A stretch of DNA of 64,000 nucleotides from Cryptomeria japonica (lineage: Eukaryota > Streptophyta > Pinopsida > Cupressales > Cupressaceae). Position numbers and translations under genes: made by a program. Positions 46,403 to 57,924 of this stretch are shown here, piece after piece (the first letter of the stretch is position 1; every line of letters starts with the position of its first letter). The notes beneath the pieces are model-generated. The model searched no databases. It saw nothing but the letters and a program-made list of their open reading frames with translations, and had not been told where the DNA came from. The stretch is taken from the NCBI RefSeq assembly GCF_030272615.1, contig NC_081415.1, forward strand, positions 104,028,796-104,092,795, given 5' to 3'.

Positions 46403-47231
46403 TTGGGTATTAATGTGTATTTCTCAACCCAACAACTCTCGAAGATCACTTGCAATCAAACACCTGTCACGAAATAATAGAGAGGCAAATAACTTTGGAG
46501 GCCAAAAGACAATTGATCTAGAAAGATAAATCATATTGATTATCTAATGAATGAATGAATATACAATGTACAATGAGGTGCTTATAAAGAAAGCACGTAG
46601 ATAAATTTAGAACTAAAGTGAAAGCATTAGGAGCTAAATAAAGCTCAACTGTAGCTAAACTAGATGCATAAAAACTAAACTAGGTGCACAACTAAAAATA
46701 ACACTTCTAAGAGAACTTTAACAAAAATAGCATAACTAGTTGTAAGAAAGCAACTAATAGATAAATATGCTCTAACACCCCCCTTAAGAAAAACTTAGGG
46801 TGATTAGAAAAACTCTAAATGCATGATTGCAAAAATGGGGCCCACTACAAAACAAAGTTGCTAAGAGAAGTTTGAACAATCAATGGTGAAAAAATCTCTT
46901 GTGAACCAGAACAAAACTACCAGGTAAAATTCCCATTGGTAAAAAACCTAATCCAAAAATTTGTGTTTAGGAATGGTGAAAAAGATCCCACTAGCAAGGG
47001 AAAGGAATTCAGCCAACACTGAAAGCGCCCAACCAAAGGGCCAATGATCAAAACAATAACAATCAACCCCCTCAAAGTATCCAAATCACTACCATGGCAA
47101 GTAAACAAAGGAGCCAATAAAGAAAAGACAATGATCAATGAAATCTGCATGCCAAAAAAAGACACAAGGAACATATAGAAAAAAAAATATCCCAGGCTAA
47201 TAAAAGGTCACAGGAAAGTTGGACATGGTCT

Positions 47232-48030
47232 TGTAGCGTCCTAAAATTACACCCCTTTGCAATTTTGATTGCATTTGGGTCTTCACCTTAGTGTTTGTGC
47301 CCCTTGGTCTAATTGAAGACCTGATTATGCTCATACCCATCATAAATGCTATAAAACTTCATTTATACCCCCTTGGGCACCTTGATCCTAACCCAAAATA
47401 GGGTAGGACAATGATGGCATGCCATGGTCCTCACTAGGACCATGGTGCCTCCCTAAGTTTGGGCCCCTTTAAAACCATTTTTGCATTTAAAAAATGAGCA
47501 GGATTCCCCCTTCTGTGTCAACTCATGTCATAAAATTAGTCAATTTTCTTGATAGGCAAGTATATAAAGGGGTTTTCTCCTCTCATTTAAGATCTATTAA
47601 TCAATAAACAATCTACGACATCTGGAAATCAAAGAAAGAATACATGAGATCAAGTATTCAAGAGAAATTGAGCATTTTCAATCTTCCTCCAAGCCTTGGA
47701 GTAGTAATAACATCAAGATTCAAGCATTGAAGAAGATTCATCCTATTTTTGTTGAATACTTCATAAACCTTACTTCTGTGTGGAGGCAAGAAAAACTTCA
47801 CAAGGAGGTATAATCATTCAATTCTCAATAATAATTCAGCATCCCCCTCAAAAGGAGAATCTTTCATTATAGTCATTTCAATTTTTATTTCAATTTCATG
47901 GTTAACTCCAAAATTGGGGTTTGACCTAAGGCAAGCCCCTATTGCTAACCTATTTCCCCTTTTTTCTATGTGCAGGAACAAGTACAGAGTTGCAATCGTC
48001 AAGATAAGCTTCATTCACAAAGACAAATCA
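47232..48030 (+). mobile_element. Ty3/Gypsy LTR inside element H
   Basis: It starts TGTAGCGTCCTAAAATTACA, a Gypsy-type LTR start, and has a TATA-like GTATATAAAGGGG near 47567. About eight bases after a possible end CAAATCA (48030), TGGCGTGC (48039) resembles a Gypsy primer site. The target duplication and the right boundary are not clear, so it could be a 5' LTR with some internal sequence. Confidence 0.5.
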
Positions 48031-49050
48031 ACCCTTTTTGGCGTGCAAAAAAGGAGGACCATGGCAACGAGAATCATGGCCTCAATTTTTTAGAATCTTT
48101 TTCAAGGATCAGATCCGAATCAACTTATACTACTCAGATCTAGGTGCACACAAAAATCCCACATCAATAGCTCATTGTTTTCATAGTTTTACCTTCACTT
48201 TTCAACACTTTACCTTAATTTAGAATTTCAACTTACAAAAGAGAGGAAACCCCAAAATCAAATTAATCCAATCCATTCAGTATTCAGTCCTTATTTGATT
48301 TTTGACTGAATCTAGTGGATTCCCTTCCCTCTTTTAAATGTAAAGGTCTTAAGTGAAAATATTTAGTGGTTTTCATCCCTAAAATGGTGGAAACCTAAAT
48401 CAATTTTCAACTTTATAGGTCCAATTAGAATACTATCACTCTAGTAAAAGAAAGAATCCTTTTCCAAAGAGAGATATTGTTCCCATGCAAGAACTCACAT
48501 TCATTGGAGAATTTTCCATGCCCAAAAGATCATGAAATAGCTATCGAACACAAAGGTAACCTTGCTAAATGCACAGGAATAAAGAATTAAAAAAAGGCAC
48601 CAAACACCCATGCAAACAAGACGTTGATTAAGAGCTAGTGACATGCAAGAAATGCCCACTACAAAACATACATCAAAGTTGCCAGAACAATGACAACTAA
48701 CAGAGGATGAAAGTTATCAAAAATTTCAAAAAGACACATGATAGAGTAGTCGCCCCTTAAAAATTGCTCCCAAATGGAGAAGCCGACCAAAAAGAGAGGT
48801 AGCCAAAAATATTAAAAGATTAGTCTTAAAGTAGGAAATTAACTATCACCACAAAATCATAGACCATAAACAAGGCCAATTTAACTCAAAGAGGTTGATA
48901 ACACCTCTATGAGAAACAACAGAGGATGCCAAGAAAATGATCAAATCAAAATACTAGAAGGTTTTTGGAAACGAGATGCATGGTTGCCTAAAAAAGATCG
49001 ACCACCTATAAATAATAGGTCTCTATTAGATAGGGAATTGCAGATCTACT
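48031..49050. other. Noncoding remainder of the Gypsy insert and of element H
   Basis: No coding frame recognised. The last 250 bases (CCAAAAAGAGAGGTAGCC onwards) resemble a Copia leader leading to the primer site of H. Where the Gypsy insert ends I cannot tell. Confidence 0.4.
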
Positions 49051-49427
49051 CTGATACCATATTGGAGTCGATTGCTCAGCCCCACAACTCTCAAAGATCA
49101 CCTACAATCAAACACCTGTCATGAAACAAGAGAGAGACAAATAGCTATGGAGGCCAAAAGATAATTGATCTAGAAAGATAAATCATATTGATTATCTAGT
49201 GACTAAATAGATATACAATGTATAATGAGGTACCTGTAAAGAAAGAACATAGCTAAATTTAGGAGAACTAATGTGCAAGCATGAGGAGCTAAATAAATCT
49301 CAACTCAAGCTAAACTAGATTCATAAAAGCTAAACTAGGTGCACAAATCAAAAAACCACTCCTAAGTGAACTTAAGCAAGAAATCATTAGTTGTAAAAAA
49401 AAGAAACTAATAGCTAAATAAATTGGG

Positions 49428-51055
49428 TCTTTTTCAAAATAATTCAAGATGAAATGAATATTAGGTACATAATACCTGCAAAAGCTATAGAGACATACAA
49501 GGAGGTAATCACATTTATGGTTGATAAAGATAAGTGCTATATGGAGGTTGTTGAGCCGAGGACTTATTGGATCCCCAAGTTGCCATATGAGGTCTTTGGA
49601 ACTGAATGGATTGCATATATAGATATATTGGTAAAAAAGCCTAAAGATCTTGAAACATGAATATTTGGCACTTATGAATAAATAAAAAACAATCTAATAA
49701 AAAACAGGGCATATGAGAGTTTTGAGAAGATGAAGGGTGATTTAGAGGAGAAATTTGGAGCAACTTCTAGGAGTATTGTTGAGGCATCTAGGGCTTTTGC
49801 AGATGCCCCATATTCACCCCAAGAACCAAGGAGAATAGGAAGGTCTACTGCTACTACTACCATACTTCCTACACCTTTTGCAGCTACACAAACTCCTCCA
49901 AGCAGAAAGAGGTCTGCTACAACTATTTCAGAGCAATCTAAGGCCCCTACTAGAAAGAAAAAACCAAGGAAGAAACAACAAGCAAAGAGAAAGAATGAAA
50001 GTGGCAATATTGATGAAGGGGATGAAGAAGAATAAATAATAACTTATAAGTTGAAAAGAAGAGAGAAAAGGACCAGACAAAGTGAAGGAGAAGGTAGCTC
50101 TAAAAGAAAGGACAAAGGAAAAGGAATAATAAAAGGATAACCAAAGGAAACAAAGAAAACTCCTCCATAGTCCCCTAAGCAAGAAATCTTTAGTTTGGAT
50201 GTAATTTTGAATGCAGTTGAATGCCATGGAACTTTAGAGAGCACTATTGAACTGTATCCAGATGTGTCATTGTACAATCAAGAGATCATAGAGTAAGAAA
50301 TCATTATGTACATGATGAAATGTAATTTCTTTAAGTGATTTGTTTGACCAAATTTCTAAGAGCATTGCAGATCCCTTGATGGACAAGAGAGATGAAGCTA
50401 TAACGATTGATGCAAAACTGAGAGAAAAATAACTATAGGTTGGATTAAATTTCTCCAAGGAAGATAAAACTAAGGTAATTTAGAGACAATCCCAAGAATT
50501 GAGATCAAAACACAAATTAAATACCCTTATGAGCATGAGAGAATAAGACAAAGAGGAATTGTAGAAGGAAACTAAAGAGATAAATACAATAATCTTAAAA
50601 GATATGGAGGGAGAACTGATTACAGAGGAACATGTTCCTCCTATTGATACAAACTTAGAAGAAACCCTTAATATGTACTCAAGAGATTGATATATCTATT
50701 TTTTATGCACCATCTAGATATTGGTAGTGGTTAGAAAGGTGATGTTGTTGAGCGGAACAAGGAGACTCCTCCTCTAGAAAATTTTAATACAAATACACTA
50801 GGCATAGAGAAAGGGAATGAAGAGAGTGCTCCTCCTTCAAGCAATACTGATCAAAGTATAAAATAAAATATTTCAGAGCACCAAAAATCTAGAGGAGAAT
50901 GTTAGAAATGAAAAAAACATTGAGAATATAGGTGTTGAGGGAACACAAATATTAGAGAAAGGAGAAGGATGATGTTGAAAAAGCTAGGGGTGGAGAGGAG
51001 AAGGAAGAGATCAATCCTAAGAAGTCTCAAAAATTATAGAAAAATTGGTTGAGAA
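49428..51055 (+). pseudogene. ORF2 of element D, middle part
   Basis: It continues ORF2: MNIRYIIPAKAIETYKEVIT and CYMEVVEPRTYWIPKLPYEV match NRYRIRPQLVEKYKNDICF and CYVNVVEPRAQSLSPMGYEI of element C, followed by FGTYE (C: RYGTYEE). Then a Lys-rich region (to 50035) and decayed text to 51055, where element C is inserted after GAGAA. There are many stops. Confidence 0.7.
51051..51055. repeat. Target-site duplication GAGAA of element C (left copy)
   Basis: Repeated at 59115-59119, directly after the 3' LTR. Confidence 0.9.
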
Positions 51056-52245
51056 TGTTACTACTTATCAAGTTGCCATTAGTTTTATGTTCAAAGTTAT
51101 TCTATATACTCTAGTCGATTATCTCTACTGAAATATTCAATTGGTATGCATAGTCTAGTCGATTATTGAAGAAAGTAGTCTCAAAGCGCAGTATGCACCG
51201 AGCTGTCTACTGAGTATCATTCCATGTCTACTGAGTAGAAAAGATGACACACCGAGTTGATATACACCAAGTGAAACATGTTACTAGATTCATTGAACCT
51301 AGACATACATATGAAAACGTGTTACAAGATCGAGGCACATCTAACCGTTATCACATTGGAAATTGCACTTAAAGATTGTGTATGATTTTGAGGTCATCTA
51401 ACCAATGAAATATTTTGCATGGTTATTCATTCGATAAAACATGTTTGTAAGATTGAAGCAATGAAAGGATCACCGTCATAAGAGATCGATTTATACAACA
51501 TGGATTAAGATCAGAACTATACATGTAGCATGACAGAAAGGAAGATATAGAGATATATGAAGCAAGACATGTGAAAGCACTAAGTGTTATGATTGTTACA
51601 GAGACACAGAGGTCACCGAGAAGGATTTCAGAGAACAGTCAAAGAACAGAGTAAACAGAAGGGTTTACCAAGTTACTATATGGGTTATCAAGGTATGCAA
51701 TAAGCAAGGTAACCTATTCTGAGCACATAGAATCTGCTATAACATTCCAGATGTAAAGTTGCAGATATTTGTAGTGATTTTATTGTAATATTGTGAAGTT
51801 GTAAGAGAAACCTTTAATAGGGTAAAAGACTCTAATCAAGTCTATAAATTGTAAAGCCTCTAACTAGGTGCAACATTTAGTTTAAGTGTTGTAAAATCCT
51901 TTAGCAAGGTAGATCTAACAGATCTTGATACTACTAATAGGGTAAGCTATTAAAAATAGCTAAACATGTAGCTCTAACCGAGCAACCTTTATTATTGCAG
52001 TAGTGAAGTTGTGGGTGCCATCCCCACTGCAGTTTTTCTCTCTAACCAAGAGTTTCTGGGTAACCAAAATATATGTGTTATGGAGTGAATCATGTATGAT
52101 TGTTATCTATTTGTTTTAGCTTTATATTATGTTACTGCACTATTCGATTTATGCATAACAATAAAGTTATTATTGAAGAAAAGTTTTGAAGTACTGATTC
52201 ACCCCTCCCCTCTCAATACATTAGCTTTCCATATTGGGCCTAACA
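51056..52245 (+). repeat. 5' LTR of element C (1190 bp)
   Basis: TGTTACTACTTATC ... TTGGGCCTAACA, equal in length to 57925-59114, with the primer site two bases downstream. Confidence 0.95.
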
Positions 52246-52247
52246 AT

Positions 52248-52259
52248 TGGTATCAGAGC
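52248..52259 (+). other. Primer binding site of element C (initiator-Met tRNA)
   Basis: TGGTATCAGAGC, unmutated, after CCTAACA and two spacer bases. Confidence 0.93.
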
Positions 52260-52307
52260 TTCAATCTTGGAAGAGGGTTTAACTACCTAAAGAGAAAGAT
52301 CTTATCA

Positions 52308-53663
52308 ATGGAAGGCTATAAACAATCTCGGAGGATTGTGTATTTGCAAGAAGAGCTGGATCATGCTAATCAAGTGATTACAGACATGCAAAGGCAAATG
52401 CAAAAATCTCTGAAAGTGAGAAGAAGATTATCTGATGATTTGCAGGACTCTCAAGAGTTAGTGGAACAAATTGAGATATCATCTGAGAACATTATATCTG
52501 AAGAGACTGAAGAAATGATTGGAGTATTGAAAGAAAAGAATAAAGAACTGGTTGATCAACTAAAAGAAATGAAAAGAGAACATGAACATTTCAGCACACA
52601 GATGACTAAAAATCTTGATGCATTGAGGATAGCTGAGGATAAAGTAAGAGATCTAGAAAGAGAGAAACAACATCTTGAAGTCTTAGTATCTGATAAGAAT
52701 GATGAAATCACAAGGATGACTGGAATTCAACAAAACTTGTCAGATCAACTAGGTTATGCACATCATGAAGCAAATCTGAAAGATGGTCAGAATCAAGCAT
52801 TGAAACTTGAAGTATCAAGGTTGACCAATGAACTTGAAATAGAGAAGAAATCCAAGGAAACACTGAAGAAGAGTTATGAAGCATCAAAGATGTTGGATGA
52901 GCAACTGAATACAAGATGACCCAACAAAGATGTAGGACTCGGTTACAAAGGAAAAGACTCTACCAAGAAGGGAATTCATACTACCGAGAGAGGAGAATCA
53001 TCAAAGCAAGCTGGAAACAAGAATAACATCAAAAGAAAGAAGCCTATTTGCAACTACTGTGGAAATCAAGGTCACACTGCCAACATGTGCCAAACTAGAA
53101 AAGGTAAGCAACCGAATGTCACTAAGTCCAATGGTTATTGTTACAATTGCAATAAATATGGTCACACATCTAATCAATGTAGGACAAAGTCTGTTAACAA
53201 TTATCAAAAGGCAAAATTCAAAGGGTTTTGTAAAAATTGCAATAGATATGGACATAGTACTGAGAAGTGTTGGCTTAAGAAAAATAACTATATGTGGTAT
53301 GCACACCGAGCAAATGCTAGAGGTTACCGAACTCACACAAATCCTTACCGACAGTATTCTAAAGTACCATGGGATTACAATACAAGGATATGGTGTGAAT
53401 GTTGTGGAAGATATGGACATATAAGTGCCAACTGTTTTATAAGGTTTGGAATGAACAACCAAAGATCATGGAGAAATCTTGGTATGGCATGTTTTCATTG
53501 TCACAAAGTTGGACACTTGGCTGGAGATTGCAGAGATCAACCTAGAAAAGACACAGAAGAAATAAAAGAAAAATTAAAGATGATTTGGAAAAAGATGAAG
53601 GAAATTGTGTCAAATAAAGAAAGCACCTTACCAACCGAGTTAGGTGCTCCTATTCCAAATTAA
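52308..53663 (+). pseudogene. Gag-like ORF1 of element C with five CCHC zinc knuckles
   Basis: 451 codons in one frame with a single stop (TGA at 52917, from CGA by one C-to-T). I place the start at ATG 52308, after the primer site; the frame is open further upstream, but that is LTR. Residues 1-200 are a long heptad-rich coiled coil. Then comes a Sirevirus-like PNKDVGLGYKGK segment, and five knuckles of the C-x2-C-x4-H-x4-C form: CNYCGNQGHTANMC (53049), CYNCNKYGHTSNQC (53139), CKNCNRYGHSTEKC (53229), CECCGRYGHISANC (53394) and CFHCHKVGHLAGDC (53490). All zinc ligands are intact. The UBN2 capsid region usual in Copia gag is missing. Likely role: RNA binding and packaging of the element, perhaps with capsid from a helper. 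Confidence 0.85.
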
Positions 53664-54223
53664 TCGGTAAAGGTATGAAGGGACTGCATTTTCTCAAGGT
53701 TAAATATTAACAGTTTCTATTTTATTATGTACTTAATTCAAAATCTGCATAATTAAGATGTATTAGTAAGTTTGAAATTCTATCAAAGTCTTTTGGAGCA
53801 CTCTACAGGAAACCTGTCAAGTCAGTAAATGAAGGAAGTTTGGTTACTTGGTTAAAGTGGAAAAATGAAGGAAGTTTGGTTACTTGGTTAAAGTGGAAAA
53901 AGGAAGGAAAGTTTAGTGGAACCGAGTGCATTTAATGATTTTGACCTAACCTGCACAAAGCTCGATAAGGCATATTGTGTACTTAAAAGCATTTTCGCGG
54001 TCATTTTTACTTACCAAGTTTTCGAGAGAGTAGAGAAAAGCGAATCTAAGGTGATCAAACCTCCTACAAAGAAAATTCAAGGTATTTACATCAATCTCAA
54101 TGCATTGTTAAGCTGGTTTACCAATCTTATCAAGCTGCTATTATTTGGTAAGTATAAAGCGTCTACCGTTTGAAAATCCTGAAACCCTAAGGATCGTTTG
54201 TTAGCTTTTATCTGAAATCTACA
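53664..54223 (+). other. Spacer between ORF1 and ORF2 of element C
   Basis: Noncoding. It contains a direct repeat of about 35 bases (ATGAAGGAAGTTTGGTTACT) in tandem near 53828-53905. The open frame 53916-54173 has no homologue that I recognise and is probably chance. Confidence 0.5.
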
Positions 54224-57200
54224 ATGGCATCTAAGATCCAAGATCCCATCATTGTTAAGAATGTAGAAAAGCCCTCACTAAAATACTCTCTAACTCCTAA
54301 AGTTGCATCTGAACCGGATGACAAAACCACATTTTCACTCATCCCGAATAGAGTGTTGTTAGTCGAGGATGTGAGATTCTTCACCAAATGTCATGTTGAA
54401 GAACTCGGTCATGTTGAAATCAAAGACACCTATGATGAATTGTGCATAGATGGTAAATTGAATAGAAAGTATGAACAAATTAAGATCGAGGGATTAACTA
54501 AAGCCCTAACCTATCCCCGTGTGTTCAAACCCCAATGGGTCAAGTTTGTTCTTAGCAGAGTTCACAATTATTTCATGTGGTTAGAAGAGAAACCATTTAA
54601 GATTACCAAGGAAATCATTCATTTGATTACCGGTTACCCTATTTATGATCATGCCCAAGCCCAAAAGATGATATCACAAAAGGAATTGATCAGTTTAACC
54701 GGAGTGGAATTAGATTGCAGAGGACTGAAATTGAACAATGTCACAGATGAAGAACTAAAATTTGCCATTAGAGTAATAGGTTACTGTTTCTTCCAATCAG
54801 CAAGGGAAAACAGTGTACCCTATGCAGCAGTGGACCTAGCATACAAAATTGTGAAAAAGGGGATGAAAATTGATCTATGTGAGGTGTTGTTGAAGAATCT
54901 GTTTGAGAATCTGAACACCATCAGGAAGCCAAAGAAGAACAACTCGGCTAATACACTAAAGTTTGGATCATTACTTGTATGCATGTTTTTCTATTTTGAA
55001 AAATTCTTTCCATCAGTCGGTAAAGTTGTTTGGGAACTACACCGACCAATCACCCATCAGATTAATGACTTCATCAAGAAGTTAGGTGATAATTTTAATG
55101 ATATTATGGATGATTACTTCAGTAAATTTCAAGAGAAAATGCACAATAGGTATAGAATTCGACCCCAACTAGTGGAGAAATACAAAAATGACATATGTTT
55201 TGAAGTAGACATTGATTACTGTTATGTGAATGTTGTGGAACCAAGAGCTCAATCTTTGTCACCTATGGGATACGAGATTGATTTTGACATCACACAACAA
55301 CAAATTGATGCATTTCTTACATTACCAATGCATGCTACTGAGCTGAGGTATGGAACCTATGAAGAGGTGAAGGAAAAGGTAAAAATGAGCATTGTAGTAC
55401 CCAAAGCTACAAGAAAGGCAACAAAGATGATAAAGGCATTATCGGAGAAATTCAGAGAAGATTCTTCCTCCACACCTGTCAAAGGCACTATAACCATTAC
55501 CAAAGAGGAATCTGAAACCTAAGAGGCAGCTATAACACTAAGCACTGAATTGCCTAAGGGTAAAGTGTTGAAAAGAAAGAAACTTGATTCATCAAAGGCC
55601 TCACCGACTGCTCCAGCAAAGCGACCTAACACTAGAGCATCTGTAGCTTCACTGAGTAAGAAAAAAAAGAGCGTTACTATTCCCAGGGTAACAAAGACCT
55701 ACAAGAAATCTACTTGGAGACTCATTTTGGCAAAAGAGTCTAGTGACACCAAATCTGAGGATGCAAGCAAATTTCAGATTGTCAAGAGCAAGAAGGTAAA
55801 TGTACATAGTGTTGAAAACTTCTATGCTAATCTGAAATAATATGGTGGATTTGGATCATTTAGATATGTTAATTATGAAACTAGAAATAATGATGAAAAG
55901 AGACAAATTGAAGAAGCTGTCATCTGCACACTTCTAAAATTCTAGTTGGCTCCATTGGAACTATCTAAGTCACTTCCAAATGAACTTTATTTGCATATTG
56001 ATAATAGGTGGAAGTATGCAATGGACTCGAAGAAATAGATCAAAGAAAGAAGTCTCGTACATCTATTTCCTGACATGTCAGTAGCTGAAATAAAAGAACA
56101 TCTGACAACCTACAACTCAAAGTTTCTCGTCAAACAAAGAGCCTTAAAACTGATGAATGGTCTGTATATTGAAGTAGAAAATGAGACAAAAGCAAAGTGG
56201 CAAGAAATATTTAAAGTCAAGGATGCTGGTGAGCAAGCTGAAGTTGAAATTGTTGATGTCACCGAGCAAGATCTTGATGTTACTGAGCAAGACCCTGCTG
56301 ACACCATTCAAAAAGATGAAGATATCATGGATACAGAGGCACTGGAATAGGAAATGATAGAAGGCAATGCATATGCAAAACTTGTATCTAGTGAATCAGT
56401 CTTGGAACAAGTTTAGCCTTATCCACCGGTCAAGCAACCTGTCTCAACCGAAACCCCTCAAGATACAAATCAAGGCACCGAAGGTCAGAAGTCTGTAGTA
56501 GGAGAAGGTACTACTCAAGAATAGACGTCTCAAGCACCTTCTAGCACTAAGAATGTTGCAATTGAGACGAGTACCGAGACACCAAAGGACACTATAGAGG
56601 CTAAAGAAACCGATCAAAGTGTTGCCTCTACCGAGCAACATACCGAGGGTCATCAAGCCTTACAAGCCATTGTCTTAGTTCCATTAGTGAAAGGTAAAGA
56701 AAAGAAGATGAAAAAGCATAGTTTTAAAGTTGATTTGTCAAAACCAATAGTGTTGCCCAATGTGGATATATCAAAATTAAATGGGCAAGCACTCATTGAT
56801 TTCAGTGAACTATGCAAAGCAAAGGCCGAACAAGAGAAGCAAATGGCGATTCAAAAGAAAAATAAGGTACTTTGGAAGGTGAAAGCACTCTTAATAGATA
56901 TGCTACCTGAAGCTATAGTGTCAATAGATGTAGCCATCCACATTCAATTGGATGAACTCCTAACAAAGATAGAGACATCTGGAGTAGATGCATCAGAATA
57001 TTTGAGCAAGCTAAAAGACAAGGAGCTCACTGCAAAAATGATAGAAGAGGTATAGAAAGCTACAACTATTGGCAAAGTTAAACTTGTCAAATTTATTGCT
57101 GAGTTGACTCCTCAACTCAAGCACATTCATTATTTATTTCAAAAACTCTGCACATTTTTTTTATTCATTAAAGACATCAAGAATAAAATAGAAGCAATTG

Positions 57201-57583
57201 AGAAAGAGATCACCGATCTCTCAAATAAGTTGACGACAGAGCCAAATTCAGTTCAGAATTTCTATACAAAGCTACAACAGCTCATGGCTCAACAATTGGA
57301 CCTTAGAAATGAAGAAAACAAGATCAGGATGGACATACTGACACTTCAGACATTATTCCTTCCTCATCTTTCATCCATCCAAGAACAGATCAACCGAGCC
57401 ACATACTTATCTACTACACAAGAGGGAAGCACTCTAGATGGCTTAATATCATTATTGGCTGATATTCAAGCACATAATTCTTTAATGAACAGTGTAAAGG
57501 ATGCCCTCTCTGTCGCTCTCACTGAAGCACGGACAAAGTATAAATTCATTTTTGATCAGTTGCCACCACCGAATGGTAACTAA
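54224..57583 (+). pseudogene. ORF2 of element C: 1,120-codon ORF of unknown function, eight stops
   Basis: One frame from ATG 54224 to TAA 57581 without a frameshift, broken by stops at 55520, 55838, 55943, 56036, 56348, 56414, 56522 and 57053. All are TAA or TAG and explicable from CAA or CAG (one possibly TGG). Residues 1-430 look globular (KFVLSRVHNYFMWLEEKPFK, ITKEIIHLITGYPIYDHAQ, CYVNVVEPRAQSL). Residues 430-560 are Lys/Ser-rich with KKKKSVTIPR, possibly nuclear-targeting. Residues 650-820 are acidic and Thr/Gln-rich (TEQD repeats, ETPK). The end is helical and coiled (KDIKNKIEAIEKEITDLSNK). I see no protease, integrase, RT or envelope motif. Element D has a homologue at the same place, so it belongs to the lineage. 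Confidence 0.8.
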
Positions 57584-57924
57584 ATTTTGATGTTTGTCAA
57601 AAAGGGGGAGTGATATAGTATTAGCGGAGTGATATAGTATTCAAAGTATAGTATCAAACAATAAGAGTATAGTATACAGGGGGAGTATACCGAGTAGAGT
57701 GAGCAGAGTATCCAAGGGTAGTGAACTGAGTAGTGAACAAAACAACATGCAAAATGAGAGTTTTGTACAGTATATCGATAAGGGGAGTATATCTGGATTT
57801 ACTATTTCATTGACTATTGTATATACTGTCAGTTTAGTCAAAATTTTGCAAGTATATAGATTATTGAGTTATAACTTTGAAAGTAGTTTTGTCAAACATC
57901 TCAACTAATGTCAAAAGGGGAGAT
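57584..57924 (+). promoter_or_regulatory. 3' region of element C with four polypurine boxes
   Basis: AAAGGGGGAG near 57601, AGGGGGAG near 57678, AAGGGGAG near 57780 and AAAAGGGGAGAT at 57913-57924, directly before the 3' LTR. The short open frames here on both strands are chance. Confidence 0.75.

Larger units (their letters stand above)
46408..49422 (-). mobile_element. Element H: small reversed Copia-like element without pol
   Basis: LTRs of 370 bp (46408-46777) and 363 bp (49060-49422) share CAATCAAACACCTGTC, AATTGATCTAGAAAGATAAATC and other blocks. The minus strand has a primer site TGGTATCAG at 49051-49059 and a polypurine tract TTAAGGGGGG at 46778-46787. TTGGG stands on both sides (46403-46407, 49423-49427). 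The LTR ends are TA instead of TG, and the outer 10 bases of the right LTR are replaced. The internal part has no gag or pol and includes a Gypsy LTR, so it is a TRIM/LARD-type or deleted element. Confidence 0.8.

Noticed and set aside
52092-52307. Upstream extension of ORF1 of element C into the LTR
   Set aside because: The frame is open by chance through the LTR end and primer site; the first sensible start after the primer site is ATG 52308.
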